Position numbers and translations under genes: made by a program
The notes under the pieces: generated by a model
Databases searched by the model: none
Seen by the model: only the letters and a program-made list of their open reading frames with translations
What the model was told of the DNA's origin: nothing
Part shown: piece after piece, positions 56,577 to 64,000 of the stretch
Position numbering within the stretch: position 1 is the first letter of the stretch
Layout of the letters: every line of letters begins with the position of its first letter
Assembly (NCBI GenBank): GCA_030418115.1
Contig: JAUHQD010000003.1
Span: forward strand, 271,839-335,838
Direction: 5' to 3'
Source of the DNA: Alteromonadaceae bacterium BrNp21-10
GTDB taxonomy: Bacteria > Pseudomonadota > Gammaproteobacteria > Enterobacterales > Alteromonadaceae
Length of the DNA stretch: 64,000 nucleotides

Positions 56577-57470
56577 GTGAAAATTTTTAATTTTGGCTCC
56601 ATTAACATTGACCATGTCTATCAAGTTCCACATTTGGTGAAGGCCGGTGAAACCCTTAGTGCCAGTACTTATCAAACCGTATTAGGTGGTAAAGGCGCAA
56701 ATCAATCTATTGCTATCGCCCTAGCGGGTGCCGAGGTGCAACATATTGGCAAACTCTGTATTTTAGATGAGCAATATAAAGAGCAAATGCAAAAAATTGG
56801 CGTAGATTGTCAACACATTCAATTGGTGGATGAAGCCTCTGGACATGCGATGATTCAGGTTGATAGCAAGGGTGAAAATGCCATTGTACTGTATGCAGGA
56901 GCAAATCAATCCAACTCTGAGCAAGAGCTTAAACAGGCCTTATCTACTGCAGAGGAAGATGATTGGTTACTACTACAAAATGAAACCAATAACGTCGCAT
57001 TGGCCATTGAAGTGGCACATCAACAAGGTTTGCAAGTGGCTTATAATCCCGCTCCTGTGAGCGCGCAAGCTCAAGATGTCGATCCTCAGCATGTGGACCT
57101 TTTGTTTGTGAATCAGGTGGAAGCAGCAGCGATTTCAGACTGTGATGAGTTGGGTGATCAAATTCAATATTTTGCAGAACATTGGCCGCATACCGATGTG
57201 ATCCTCACATTAGGCAAAGAAGGGGCATTATGGTTGCACCAACAACAAGTGATGAAAACCGATGCCTTCGATGTGACTCCCGTGGATACCACCGCAGCAG
57301 GTGATACTTTTATTGGCTTCTTTTTAGCGGGTTTTGCTCAAGGACAAGATGTTGAAACCGCCTTGTACAAGGCCAGTGCCGCCGCGGCTATTTGTGTGCA
57401 GTGTAATGGTGCATCTTGTTCTATTCCTTCACTGGAGCAAGTGGAATTATTATTAAGTGAGATAGAATGA
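56577..57470 (+). CDS. PfkB-family sugar kinase, ribokinase-like
   Basis: This 297-residue kinase has the PfkB N-terminal glycine motif VLGGKGANQSIA (36-47) and the C-terminal motif DTTAAGDTF (237-245) with catalytic Asp243. NPAPVSAQAQ and LFVNQVEAAA follow the ribokinase pattern. The chosen GTG at 56577 starts MKIFNFGSINIDHVY, the typical beginning. A TTG at 56544 would add eleven unlikely residues. Its stop overlaps the nucleoside hydrolase start (ATGA). Ribose released by the hydrolase is the obvious substrate, an inference from coupling. Confidence 0.88.
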   Translation: MKIFNFGSINIDHVYQVPHLVKAGETLSASTYQTVLGGKGANQSIAIALAGAEVQHIGKLCILDEQYKEQMQKIGVDCQHIQLVDEASGHAMIQVDSKGENAIVLYAGANQSNSEQELKQALSTAEEDDWLLLQNETNNVALAIEVAHQQGLQVAYNPAPVSAQAQDVDPQHVDLLFVNQVEAAAISDCDELGDQIQYFAEHWPHTDVILTLGKEGALWLHQQQVMKTDAFDVTPVDTTAAGDTFIGFFLAGFAQGQDVETALYKASAAAAICVQCNGASCSIPSLEQVELLLSEIE

Positions 57471-58408
57471 TTGAAAAAGTAATCATAGATACCGACCCAG
57501 GTATTGATGATGCAATGGCGCTATTTTTTGCATTTCAGTCCCCAGAGATTGAGGTATTAGGCTTAACCACGGTTTTTGGTAATGTGGATGTGCAAACCTC
57601 AGCTAAGAATGCGTTATGGTTATGTGAGCTTGCCAAACAACAGCTGCCAGTAACCCAAGGCTGTGCAAGGCCTTGGATTGGGCCAATGTCGTCCTACGCG
57701 CATTTTGTGCACGGCGATGATGGTTTAGGAAATACTCAGAATAGTCCACCTAACGGCCAACTTGATCCTCGGCATTCTGCGCAGTTTATTGTGGATATGG
57801 TGAATGCACATCCCAATGAGATTTCATTAGTTGCAATAGGTCCGTTAACCAATCTTGCCTTAGCGTTACAACTCGATCCGATGTTGGCGAGCAAAGTGAA
57901 GCAGGTGATTTTAATGGGCGGAGCTGCCACTTGCGCGGGTAATATTACTCCTGCTGCGGAAGCCAATATTTGGAATGATGCCTATGCTGCGCAAATAGTG
58001 TTTGCCGCCGATTGGCAAGTCACCATGATTGGCTTGGATATCACTGATAAGCTGCGTTTTAACCAAGGATTCTTAGATGAATTGAAAACAGCCAATCCGC
58101 TGTTAGGTGGTTATATTGACCGAGCCGCTCAATGTTATATGGATTTTTATTCTCAAGGCCAAACCCAACGTGAGTGTCGTTTTCATGATGTGACTACCTT
58201 GGCCTATTTAGTGCGGCCACAGTGGTTTCAAAGTCAGTTAGGTAAACTGCTGGTGTCGACCGATTCATTAACCTTAGGGCAAACTGTCTTTTGTCCACAA
58301 GGTCAGGGATTATCGGAACCTTGGACTAGCGGGCCTTATACTAATGTGGCATTAACAGTGGATGACCAAGCGCTCAAACAACTTTATCTTGAGGTGTATG
58401 CGCTATAA
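57467..58408 (+). CDS. Inosine-uridine preferring nucleoside hydrolase
   Basis: This 313-residue hydrolase cleaves ribonucleosides into base and ribose. The calcium-binding N-terminal motif DTDPGIDDAMA (residues 8-18) is intact. LVAIGPLTNLALAL, VILMGGAATCAGNITPAAEA and a C-terminal DV are present, as in the IU-NH family. It is translationally coupled to the kinase in front, which would phosphorylate the released ribose. The pair forms a nucleoside-salvage unit ended by a strong terminator. Confidence 0.93.
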   Translation: MIEKVIIDTDPGIDDAMALFFAFQSPEIEVLGLTTVFGNVDVQTSAKNALWLCELAKQQLPVTQGCARPWIGPMSSYAHFVHGDDGLGNTQNSPPNGQLDPRHSAQFIVDMVNAHPNEISLVAIGPLTNLALALQLDPMLASKVKQVILMGGAATCAGNITPAAEANIWNDAYAAQIVFAADWQVTMIGLDITDKLRFNQGFLDELKTANPLLGGYIDRAAQCYMDFYSQGQTQRECRFHDVTTLAYLVRPQWFQSQLGKLLVSTDSLTLGQTVFCPQGQGLSEPWTSGPYTNVALTVDDQALKQLYLEVYAL

Positions 58409-58433
58409 GTTGTTGAGCAAGAGCCACAATCTA

Positions 58434-58460
58434 AAAAGCCAGTCATAGTGACTGGCTTTT
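58434..58460. terminator. Terminator after the nucleoside hydrolase gene
   Basis: AAAAGCCAGTCA (58434-58445) pairs perfectly with TGACTGGCTTTT (58449-58460) around a three-base loop. Both strands end in T-runs, so it probably serves the convergent TPR gene too. Confidence 0.93.
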
Positions 58461-58510
58461 GTTGCTGTATAGGCCGGTAACTACCGACTCAATAAGCTGA
58501 TTAGGTTTAA

Positions 58511-61276
58511 CTAGGGGGCTAGCCTTTGCTGAAGTTGTACTAGGCGCTCTTTGGAAACGTCTTGTTTTAATTTCAAACGGGAGATATGTCGTTGTGCCAT
58601 ATCGTGTTGTTTGTCATTGATCAACGCGTCAATATAGTTCAACTGTACCTCTTCACTGGCGTTAGCCAACCCAGCTGCTTTGGCTAATTGAGCAATGCCT
58701 TCCTTGTTGTCGCCTTTAGCTAACAAAATATGCCCTAAGGTGTCTAAAGCATCGGGATTGTCTGGTAATAAGGCCACCGCTTTGCGGGCGTATTTTTCGG
58801 CTTCAGGTAATTTATTCTGTTCGTTGTATAAAAACGCTAGATTATTCAATGCTAAAAAGTTCTGATCGTTTTTGTTGACCATATCTTCATAGGTAGCGAT
58901 CGCGGCTTCTCTATCCATGCTCAGTTGATATTCTGCAAGTAGCACTTGTGATACCACATCACTGGGATGCTGTTGCATATGCTGTTGAATAAAGACATAA
59001 CCTTGTTGCTGTTGTTGTAAACGGTTATAGCCAAGCATGACTAAGCGCACGTTATAGGCATTCGGCTTGTTGTTGTATGCCTCTAGTGCATTTTTAACGC
59101 CTTCCTCATTTTTTTGATCTTTATAATTAAAATGAGCAAGAAAGCCTTTACCAATAGGATTATCCTTTATTTTTGCAGGCAATAAATTGTACTCAATAAG
59201 GGCTTGGTCGTATTGCTGTAGGCGTAATTGAAACTGAACTAGCATGGTGCGTAAATAATCATCAGTGCCGAAATTTTTAATCTTGTCATTAATCAGAGCA
59301 AGGGCTTCGTTATTCTGATTACCGGCTTCTAATATAGATAGTTTGCCCGCTAGCGCATGTTTATTTTCTGGGCGCTCAGTTAACCACTCGTTGAAATGAT
59401 CTTCGGCTTTAGAAATATCCCCGCTACGTAACAACGCTATACCCCGTAAACGGTTGTACAGCTCCGGCGGCTCATCACTAAATTTAATGCTGTTGAGTAC
59501 CTTGAGCACATTGTCGAATTCATCCAAGCGCGCGATAGTGGCGGCATATAACAGCGCGAGTTCGGCGTTATCGGCATCGGCGGTGTGTAATTGACGTAAT
59601 TTCTGCGCACTTTCTGGTATTTTTTGCTGCTGTGCCATCAGTGAAGCATAACGTGAAGCAACTTGTATTGACTTAGGGTTAGCATCCAATAATTGCTTTA
59701 TGTCACTAATGGCTTGTTTTACTTGACCTTGCGCAGCTTTTAATTCAATTAATAGCAATTTTGGGGTGGGGTTGTCAGGGGCTAATTCGGCTGCTTTTTG
59801 ATAAAACTTGGTGGCTTGTTCGGCCTGCCCTTGCTTAGCCATTATCATACCTTGCAGCAAGATCGGCTTAATATTTTGCGGTGCCGCTAGTTGCCATTTT
59901 TCAGCTAAGGCTTTGGCTTTATCTAACTGATTAGTATTGAGGTAGGCAACAGCTAACGAGGCTTGAGCATCGTCTAAAGCCGGGTCCATTTCAATGGCTC
60001 TTTCCAGTTTCGATATGCCTTCAACATCATTCAGAGATAGTTGCAGTACTCCAAATTTGGCTAAATCATTGGCGGAAGAGCCCAGTGATGCAGACATTTC
60101 AACCAAATTTCTAGCTTGTGAAATTTGCCCAGATTTTAATAATTCATAACTGGTTGAAGCAAACAGCGGTAACAATTCTTCATCGACTTCACCGACCTTA
60201 GTTAAGGTATCTCCAGCTTCGCTGCTTAGACCGAGCTTAAGTTGGCTTACGGCCAATATGCGTAATGCCGGATGACCATTAGGTAGCAAGCTTGCAGTGA
60301 AAGCCAAATGCTTTTCGGCATTTTTGTAGTCTTGTAATGCGTAGGCGCTGTAGCCAGCAATTAAGCGGCGGGCAGGGGAGGCCGCATCATCTTTGATGGC
60401 CACTTCGGCAAACTGATAGGCTTCTGCATATTGCTTATCGTTAAACAATGATAGTGATTTGTACTGATTAAGCAGCCCGTGAGTTGGATTAATTTTTAGT
60501 AGTTTGTCGATGAGTGGCAGAGCTTTATCGGTTTCACCTAGGTCCATCCATAATTTGGTTAGAATAAAGGTAATTTCAGTATCATCAGCATGATAATCGA
60601 GGTACTTTTTATAGGTCTCAGCCGCATCGGCCAGACGTTGTAATTGCAATTGCAGCATGGCTTTTTGTGGTAAGCCTTGTTCATGGGCCGGTACTTGTTC
60701 TAGCACCTGTTCGACTGCTGCTAAGGCATCTTCGAGTTGCTTATTGATCGCTAGCTCATAGGCTAAGGCCAAAGCTTTAAAAGGAGATTCTGTGTTGTAT
60801 AACTTAATGCGGCGGATAAGTTTTTGCGCATCTTCTTTTTTGTCCAAACGCAGTAATGATTGCAACTTAAAATAGGCCACTTGTACCGCTTCATCATCGT
60901 TCATTCCCCGTTGCTCTATCTGTAAAGTACTTAGGGCTACGTCGGCTTTGCTTTTTTCAAGGGCGAGAGATAACAATGGTAAGGTTTGTGAGGCCGAATA
61001 GCCCAAATCTATAGCGCGATTCAGTTCTTTCTCTGCGGCGGCATATTGTTGGGTTTCTAAGTAAATTTTACCTAGTTTAAAGCGCGCTTCCGCATGTTCG
61101 GGGGACAACTGAATAGCATTTTTTAGCTCTATCGTCGCCGCCACCAAATCTTGGCTTTGTATAAATTGATCAGCTGCTTGCAAATGTTGTTCTGGGGTCT
61201 TTTGGCTGCAACCCAGTAGCACTAAAACTAATAGCGGTAGAATACGCTTCTTCACAATGAAATCCTTTAAACTCAT
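58511..61276 (-). CDS. PrsT-like TPR lipoprotein (PEP-CTERM system type)
   Basis: This 921-residue lipoprotein has a lipobox (LLGC, about residue 23) and tetratricopeptide repeats throughout. The repeats include ATIELKNAIQLSPEHAEARF, AKFYQKAAELAPDNPTPKL and ALNNLAFLYNEQNKLPEAEK. Length, lipobox and repeat layout match the PrsT lipoprotein found with exosortase/PEP-CTERM sorting systems. No exosortase or PEP-CTERM protein is visible in this window, so the link is by family only. It is the last gene of a minus-strand group after a TonB-like gene, an ECF sigma gene and a membrane protein gene. Confidence 0.75.
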   Translation of the reverse strand: MSLKDFIVKKRILPLLVLVLLGCSQKTPEQHLQAADQFIQSQDLVAATIELKNAIQLSPEHAEARFKLGKIYLETQQYAAAEKELNRAIDLGYSASQTLPLLSLALEKSKADVALSTLQIEQRGMNDDEAVQVAYFKLQSLLRLDKKEDAQKLIRRIKLYNTESPFKALALAYELAINKQLEDALAAVEQVLEQVPAHEQGLPQKAMLQLQLQRLADAAETYKKYLDYHADDTEITFILTKLWMDLGETDKALPLIDKLLKINPTHGLLNQYKSLSLFNDKQYAEAYQFAEVAIKDDAASPARRLIAGYSAYALQDYKNAEKHLAFTASLLPNGHPALRILAVSQLKLGLSSEAGDTLTKVGEVDEELLPLFASTSYELLKSGQISQARNLVEMSASLGSSANDLAKFGVLQLSLNDVEGISKLERAIEMDPALDDAQASLAVAYLNTNQLDKAKALAEKWQLAAPQNIKPILLQGMIMAKQGQAEQATKFYQKAAELAPDNPTPKLLLIELKAAQGQVKQAISDIKQLLDANPKSIQVASRYASLMAQQQKIPESAQKLRQLHTADADNAELALLYAATIARLDEFDNVLKVLNSIKFSDEPPELYNRLRGIALLRSGDISKAEDHFNEWLTERPENKHALAGKLSILEAGNQNNEALALINDKIKNFGTDDYLRTMLVQFQLRLQQYDQALIEYNLLPAKIKDNPIGKGFLAHFNYKDQKNEEGVKNALEAYNNKPNAYNVRLVMLGYNRLQQQQQGYVFIQQHMQQHPSDVVSQVLLAEYQLSMDREAAIATYEDMVNKNDQNFLALNNLAFLYNEQNKLPEAEKYARKAVALLPDNPDALDTLGHILLAKGDNKEGIAQLAKAAGLANASEEVQLNYIDALINDKQHDMAQRHISRLKLKQDVSKERLVQLQQRLAP

Positions 61277-61369
61277 GATGATAGGGAATAGCTACAGAGT
61301 ATGGGAGTTCACTTATATTGGCAACCGTTGCAGCGTCAAAGTTATCCTTCATTTTTTGTATGAGGTTAA

Positions 61370-61975
61370 TTAGCAACTAAACGGAGATGAATGCTGATTG
61401 AGGTAGATAATTTTGCCATCGGCAGCAAATATCACATTGACATGATCGCCAATGGTTAATGATGTTTCCAGCGGCGCTGGTTCAGATAGCTGGTTAATCA
61501 GTAGTGATGAAATACGTAGTATATTTTGTTCACAGGTCAGTAAAACCCATTCGTCCTTATTGCTAATAATTTTCGCTATTGATGCATGGTGGCCCGCAGT
61601 TTGTTGCTTTGTTTGTAAATAAGCGGCTTGATGTTGTTGATATTCAAAGGTTAGAGAAGGCCCGCTATTGGTGGCTGCTGTCATCTTCATTGGCTCTTGT
61701 TGTAATTGGTGTATCTGCACAGGTATTAATGCAGTTACAGGCTGAGTGCTCTCTGTGGATAGGCTAGATAGTTGCATAAACTGCACGAGGATAACCAGAC
61801 AGCTACAAATGCCAATGCCTAGACTCCATTGCCACAGATTAAAGCTTGAATGCTGCCCGCGAAATACTAAACGTGCTTTGGTCATCACATTGCGCTTAAG
61901 TGCCCGTGGCGATTTATTACGTTGTTTGCGTTTTAGCATTTGCTGTTGTAACGGGTCTTGATGTTGATCACTCAT
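61370..61975 (-). CDS. Membrane protein coupled to the ECF sigma gene, possible anti-sigma factor
   Basis: This 201-residue protein has a basic cytoplasmic N-terminus of about 45 residues, one membrane helix (about 49-70, LWQWSLGIGICSCLVILVQF) and a periplasmic domain of 130 residues. Its ATG at 61975 overlaps the end of the sigma gene by eight bases, so the two are made together. Topology and coupling suggest an anti-sigma factor or a related signalling partner. No ZAS-type zinc motif (H-x3-C-x2-C) is present, so the role is inferred. Confidence 0.6.
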   Translation of the reverse strand: MSDQHQDPLQQQMLKRKQRNKSPRALKRNVMTKARLVFRGQHSSFNLWQWSLGIGICSCLVILVQFMQLSSLSTESTQPVTALIPVQIHQLQQEPMKMTAATNSGPSLTFEYQQHQAAYLQTKQQTAGHHASIAKIISNKDEWVLLTCEQNILRISSLLINQLSEPAPLETSLTIGDHVNVIFAADGKIIYLNQHSSPFSC

Positions 61976-62525
61976 GCAGGTGCTCCAATTGCGTACGCAA
62001 CTGCCGCTTAGCATGGCGTAATCGACTTTTAATGGTTTCGGCCTCGGTGTTAGTAATATGTGCAATGTCGTTAATTGAAAATCCCTCTTGCTGCAGAATA
62101 AACGCTTCTCGTTGGTTAAAAGGAAGCATGAGCAAAGCCTGATCAAAAGTTGTTTTTAGGGTTTGATTGTCTGGGGTGCTCACCGTTACTTCAATATCAA
62201 CATCGTCGCAGGCAATCAGTCGTTTGCTGTGGCGTAAATCATCAATTAATAAGTTGCGGGCAATGGTGAATAGCCATGATTTAAAATATTGTTGGGAATG
62301 AAATAAGTGGCGCTTATCAATCACCCGCAACCAAGTTTTTTGGCTGATATCTTGGGCGAGATGATAGTCCGATTGGCTGAGCAAAAAGTGAAAAAGATCA
62401 TCAGCACAATTATCGTATAGCTTTTCTAAGTACTCAGGACGTTGGCTAATGACATACTTCTCCATTAGCCAGTCATTGTCCTCTGGCAAACTAAACCATG
62501 ATCTAATCGCAATACTTAAGCTCAT
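61968..62525 (-). CDS. ECF-type RNA polymerase sigma factor
   Basis: This 185-residue sigma factor has region 2 (about 28-95, with DLFHFLLSQSDYHLAQDISQ and FKSWLFTIARNLLIDDLRHS) and region 4 (about 125-180, MLPFNQREAFILQQEGFSIN and AETIKSRLRHAKRQLRTQL). An AAGGAGTG box precedes the ATG. It directly follows a TonB-like gene and is coupled to a membrane protein, so it likely responds to an envelope signal. Its targets are unknown. Confidence 0.92.
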   Translation of the reverse strand: MSLSIAIRSWFSLPEDNDWLMEKYVISQRPEYLEKLYDNCADDLFHFLLSQSDYHLAQDISQKTWLRVIDKRHLFHSQQYFKSWLFTIARNLLIDDLRHSKRLIACDDVDIEVTVSTPDNQTLKTTFDQALLMLPFNQREAFILQQEGFSINDIAHITNTEAETIKSRLRHAKRQLRTQLEHLHE

Positions 62526-62564
62526 TTACACTCCTTAGTGGAGATACTGCCGCTAGCTAAAATT

Positions 62565-63215
62565 TTATTGCCCTAACTTAAACGATAGCATTACATTTTG
62601 ATTTTGCTGGGATTGTGCAACACCATTGATAATCTTGGGTTGATATTTCCAGCGCGAAAGTGCTCGTTTGGCTTCTTGATTAAACACTCTGGCAGGTTCG
62701 GCCTCGACAATCTGTACATTTTCCACTCTACCTGTGGGGGTGATGTCGAAACGCAGTTGTACCCATCCTTCTATGCCATCACGGGCTGCGGTTATAGGGT
62801 ACTTTGGTTCAACTCGGACCATGGGTTTGGCTTCAGTATCTCCCATAGTAAAAGTCGGCAAGGATTGTGAGCCAATAGTGGAGGGTGGAATAACTGGCCC
62901 GGCATTGAAATTGGTTAGCGGGTTATTGTCACTGGGATCTTCAAGGTCAGGCGTCAATTTGGGTGGTGTGACCGTTTTTGGCTGCACTGGCAATATTCTG
63001 TTCGGTTGCACAGGTGTGTCTTCTCTAGCAAATACGGGATCAATTATTTGATAGGGAATGGGGTCTACGTGAGTAAAAGTTGCTGGTTTAACCAGGTATT
63101 GCATTAATACAAACAACATAAAAGTAATGCCACTGGCAATAACGGAGAATACTAACGCTTTGCTGGCGACCTGAAGGTTTAGTGGTAATGATGGTAGTTG
63201 TAGGGTGTTAGGCAT
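62565..63215 (-). CDS. TonB-like protein
   Basis: This 216-residue protein has an N-terminal membrane helix (about 22-42) and a proline-rich middle (PVQPNRILPVQPKTVTPPKL). A TonB_C domain covers about 130-216, with PKYPITAARDGIEGWVQLRF, GRVENVQIVEAEP and ALSRWKYQPKI. The ATG at 63215 has an AAGGA eight bases upstream. It carries the classic TonB C-terminus, unlike the TonB-like protein at 50542-51516. No ExbB/ExbD gene accompanies it here, so it may use the motor encoded elsewhere. Confidence 0.88.
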   Translation of the reverse strand: MPNTLQLPSLPLNLQVASKALVFSVIASGITFMLFVLMQYLVKPATFTHVDPIPYQIIDPVFAREDTPVQPNRILPVQPKTVTPPKLTPDLEDPSDNNPLTNFNAGPVIPPSTIGSQSLPTFTMGDTEAKPMVRVEPKYPITAARDGIEGWVQLRFDITPTGRVENVQIVEAEPARVFNQEAKRALSRWKYQPKIINGVAQSQQNQNVMLSFKLGQ

Positions 63216-63317
63216 AGTTTGTGTCCTTATTATGAGAGTTTCATTAATAGAACGATGCACACCAACAAATGGGGTAAAATTATTTTAATTATTTTTGACG
63301 TTAAATAGGGATCCACC

Positions 63318-63815
63318 ATGTATTGCCCGCAGTGCGCCAGTTCAGGATTAGAATTACAACAACATAAATGCCTAGAGTGCAAAGCTTGTGGCTTTACTTA
63401 TTTTCATAATGTGGCGACCGCCGTTGCAGCGCTGATTGTGGTAAATAACGAAGTATTGTTAATACGTCGCGCTCGCGACCCCGGTAGAGGCTTGTTGGGA
63501 TTAGCCGGTGGTTTTGTTGACCCTTTTGAGAGCGCAGAACAAGCATTGTTTCGCGAGATCCATGAAGAGCTGGGTTTGCAATTGTCAGTCAAAGCGGAGT
63601 ATTTAGGGGCGTGGGCTAATGAATACAATTATAAAAATGTGAAATACCATACTCAGGATATTTACTACGTTATTTATTTGCCGAGTAAACCTATGATGCA
63701 ATTAGCGCCAGAAGAAGTATCTGAAGTGGTTTGGAAAGCCAAACAGGAAGTTAATTTAGAAGAATTGGCATTTTGTTCTGCCCGCGATGCCTTAGCTTAT
63801 TGGCTTAAGCAGTAA
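63318..63815 (+). CDS. Zinc-ribbon NUDIX hydrolase
   Basis: This 165-residue hydrolase has an N-terminal zinc ribbon (CPQC at 3-6 and CLECKAC at 18-24) as in NADH pyrophosphatase-like NUDIX proteins. The NUDIX box lies at about 64-86 (GGFVDPFESAEQALFREIHE, then ELG). The key R79, E80, E83 and E84 are present. It probably hydrolyses a nucleoside diphosphate derivative. It is divergent from the tonB-sigma group and ended by a terminator-like palindrome. Confidence 0.9.
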   Translation: MYCPQCASSGLELQQHKCLECKACGFTYFHNVATAVAALIVVNNEVLLIRRARDPGRGLLGLAGGFVDPFESAEQALFREIHEELGLQLSVKAEYLGAWANEYNYKNVKYHTQDIYYVIYLPSKPMMQLAPEEVSEVVWKAKQEVNLEELAFCSARDALAYWLKQ

Positions 63816-63834
63816 TATTGCTCTAGCCGGCCAC

Positions 63835-63857
63835 AAAAAAGGGATGCAATGCATCCC
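63835..63857. terminator. Terminator between NUDIX gene and the right-edge gene
   Basis: GGGATGC (63841-63847) pairs with GCATCCC (63851-63857) around AAT, preceded by six A. On the minus strand it is followed by a T6 run, so it best terminates the right-edge minus-strand gene. On the plus strand it is a weaker stop for the NUDIX gene. Confidence 0.7.
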
Positions 63858-63891
63858 TTAATTAAATTGTGTTAATTAACCTGAGATCGGT

Positions 63892-64000
63892 TTAAGCAAT
63901 TACCATAGAATAACGCTCTACGTCAGTCAGGTTAAGGGATGGCTTATTCTCTTTAAGACAATAAGCCACCAATCCAGCCAGTAAATTAAGCGTAAATCCA
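63892..64000 (-). CDS. C-terminus of an unidentified protein, possibly an IS982-like transposase
   Basis: Reading the minus strand from the right edge gives 35 codons ending at a TAA (63892-63894). The visible end includes LNLLAGLVAYCLKENKPSLN and a tail ERYSMVIA. The A-Y-C-x-x-x-x-K-P-S-L-N ending reminds me of IS982-family transposases, but 35 residues are too few to be sure. Any terminal inverted repeat would be just to its left; none is clear. Two TTAATTAA copies (63858-63865, 63872-63879) lie in between. Confidence 0.4.
   Translation of the reverse strand, partial: GFTLNLLAGLVAYCLKENKPSLNLTDVERYSMVIA

Overview
The window looks like chromosomal DNA of a marine-type gammaproteobacterium of the Alteromonadales (Alteromonadaceae-like). 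This rests on gene order: yrbG / mlaFEDCB-ibaG-murA, degS-degQ-zapG / zapE, rplM-rpsI-petABC-sspAB, and dolP-diaA-yraN-lpoA / rsmI. These blocks are shared across gammaproteobacteria, and petABC between rpsI and sspA is usual in this branch. Base composition is moderate. I saw no rRNA, tRNA, CRISPR array or intact prophage. The genus cannot be named from sequence reading alone.

Positions 1-22,969 are mostly core genome. They hold a Ca/Na antiporter (cut by the window edge), the Mla phospholipid-transport operon with ibaG and murA, two periplasmic HtrA proteases, the division factors ZapG and ZapE, ribosomal proteins L13 and S9 behind a structured leader, the cytochrome bc1 complex, SspA/SspB, and an envelope group (DolP, DiaA, YraN, LpoA) divergent from rsmI. 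A DUF6491-like lipoprotein and a chemoreceptor gene are inserted between zapE and rplM.

Positions 22,969-29,701 are accessory: an ApbE flavin transferase, a DUF2059-like protein, an esterase lipoprotein, a Cache-type chemoreceptor, the remnant of a second DUF6491-like gene, and a large protein that I read as a degenerate HD-GYP protein.

Positions 29,897-51,516 are the most unusual part. Two divergent operons around an ~880-bp control region encode what looks like one large cell-envelope system. The minus-strand arm has a Tat-exported DUF1501-like protein, a LamG lipoprotein with two heme-binding motifs in a duplicated module, and a DUF1588-like mono-heme protein. The plus-strand arm has an HzsA-related lipoprotein with two heme motifs, an SH3/beta-barrel protein, a second beta-barrel protein, a TlpA-like thioredoxin, a DUF4266 lipoprotein overlapping a DUF3570 beta-barrel protein, a coiled-coil periplasmic protein, three TPR proteins, a small periplasmic protein, ExbB, two ExbD proteins and a TonB-like protein with an AgmX/PglI-type C-terminus. 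It reads as c-type heme proteins, a thiol-redox protein and outer-membrane barrels coupled to a proton-motive-force motor. Its substrate and function are unknown.

Positions 51,584-58,408 hold sugar and nucleoside genes: an SGLT-type sodium/sugar symporter, an FCD-family GntR regulator, an SDR dehydrogenase, a PadR regulator with a membrane partner and a clear double operator, and a ribokinase-like kinase translationally coupled to a nucleoside hydrolase.

Positions 58,511-63,215 form a likely minus-strand operon of a TonB-like protein, an ECF sigma factor, a membrane protein that may be its anti-sigma factor, and a 921-residue PrsT-like TPR lipoprotein of the type linked to PEP-CTERM/exosortase systems. 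A zinc-ribbon NUDIX hydrolase follows. The right edge cuts a minus-strand reading frame that may be a transposase C-terminus.
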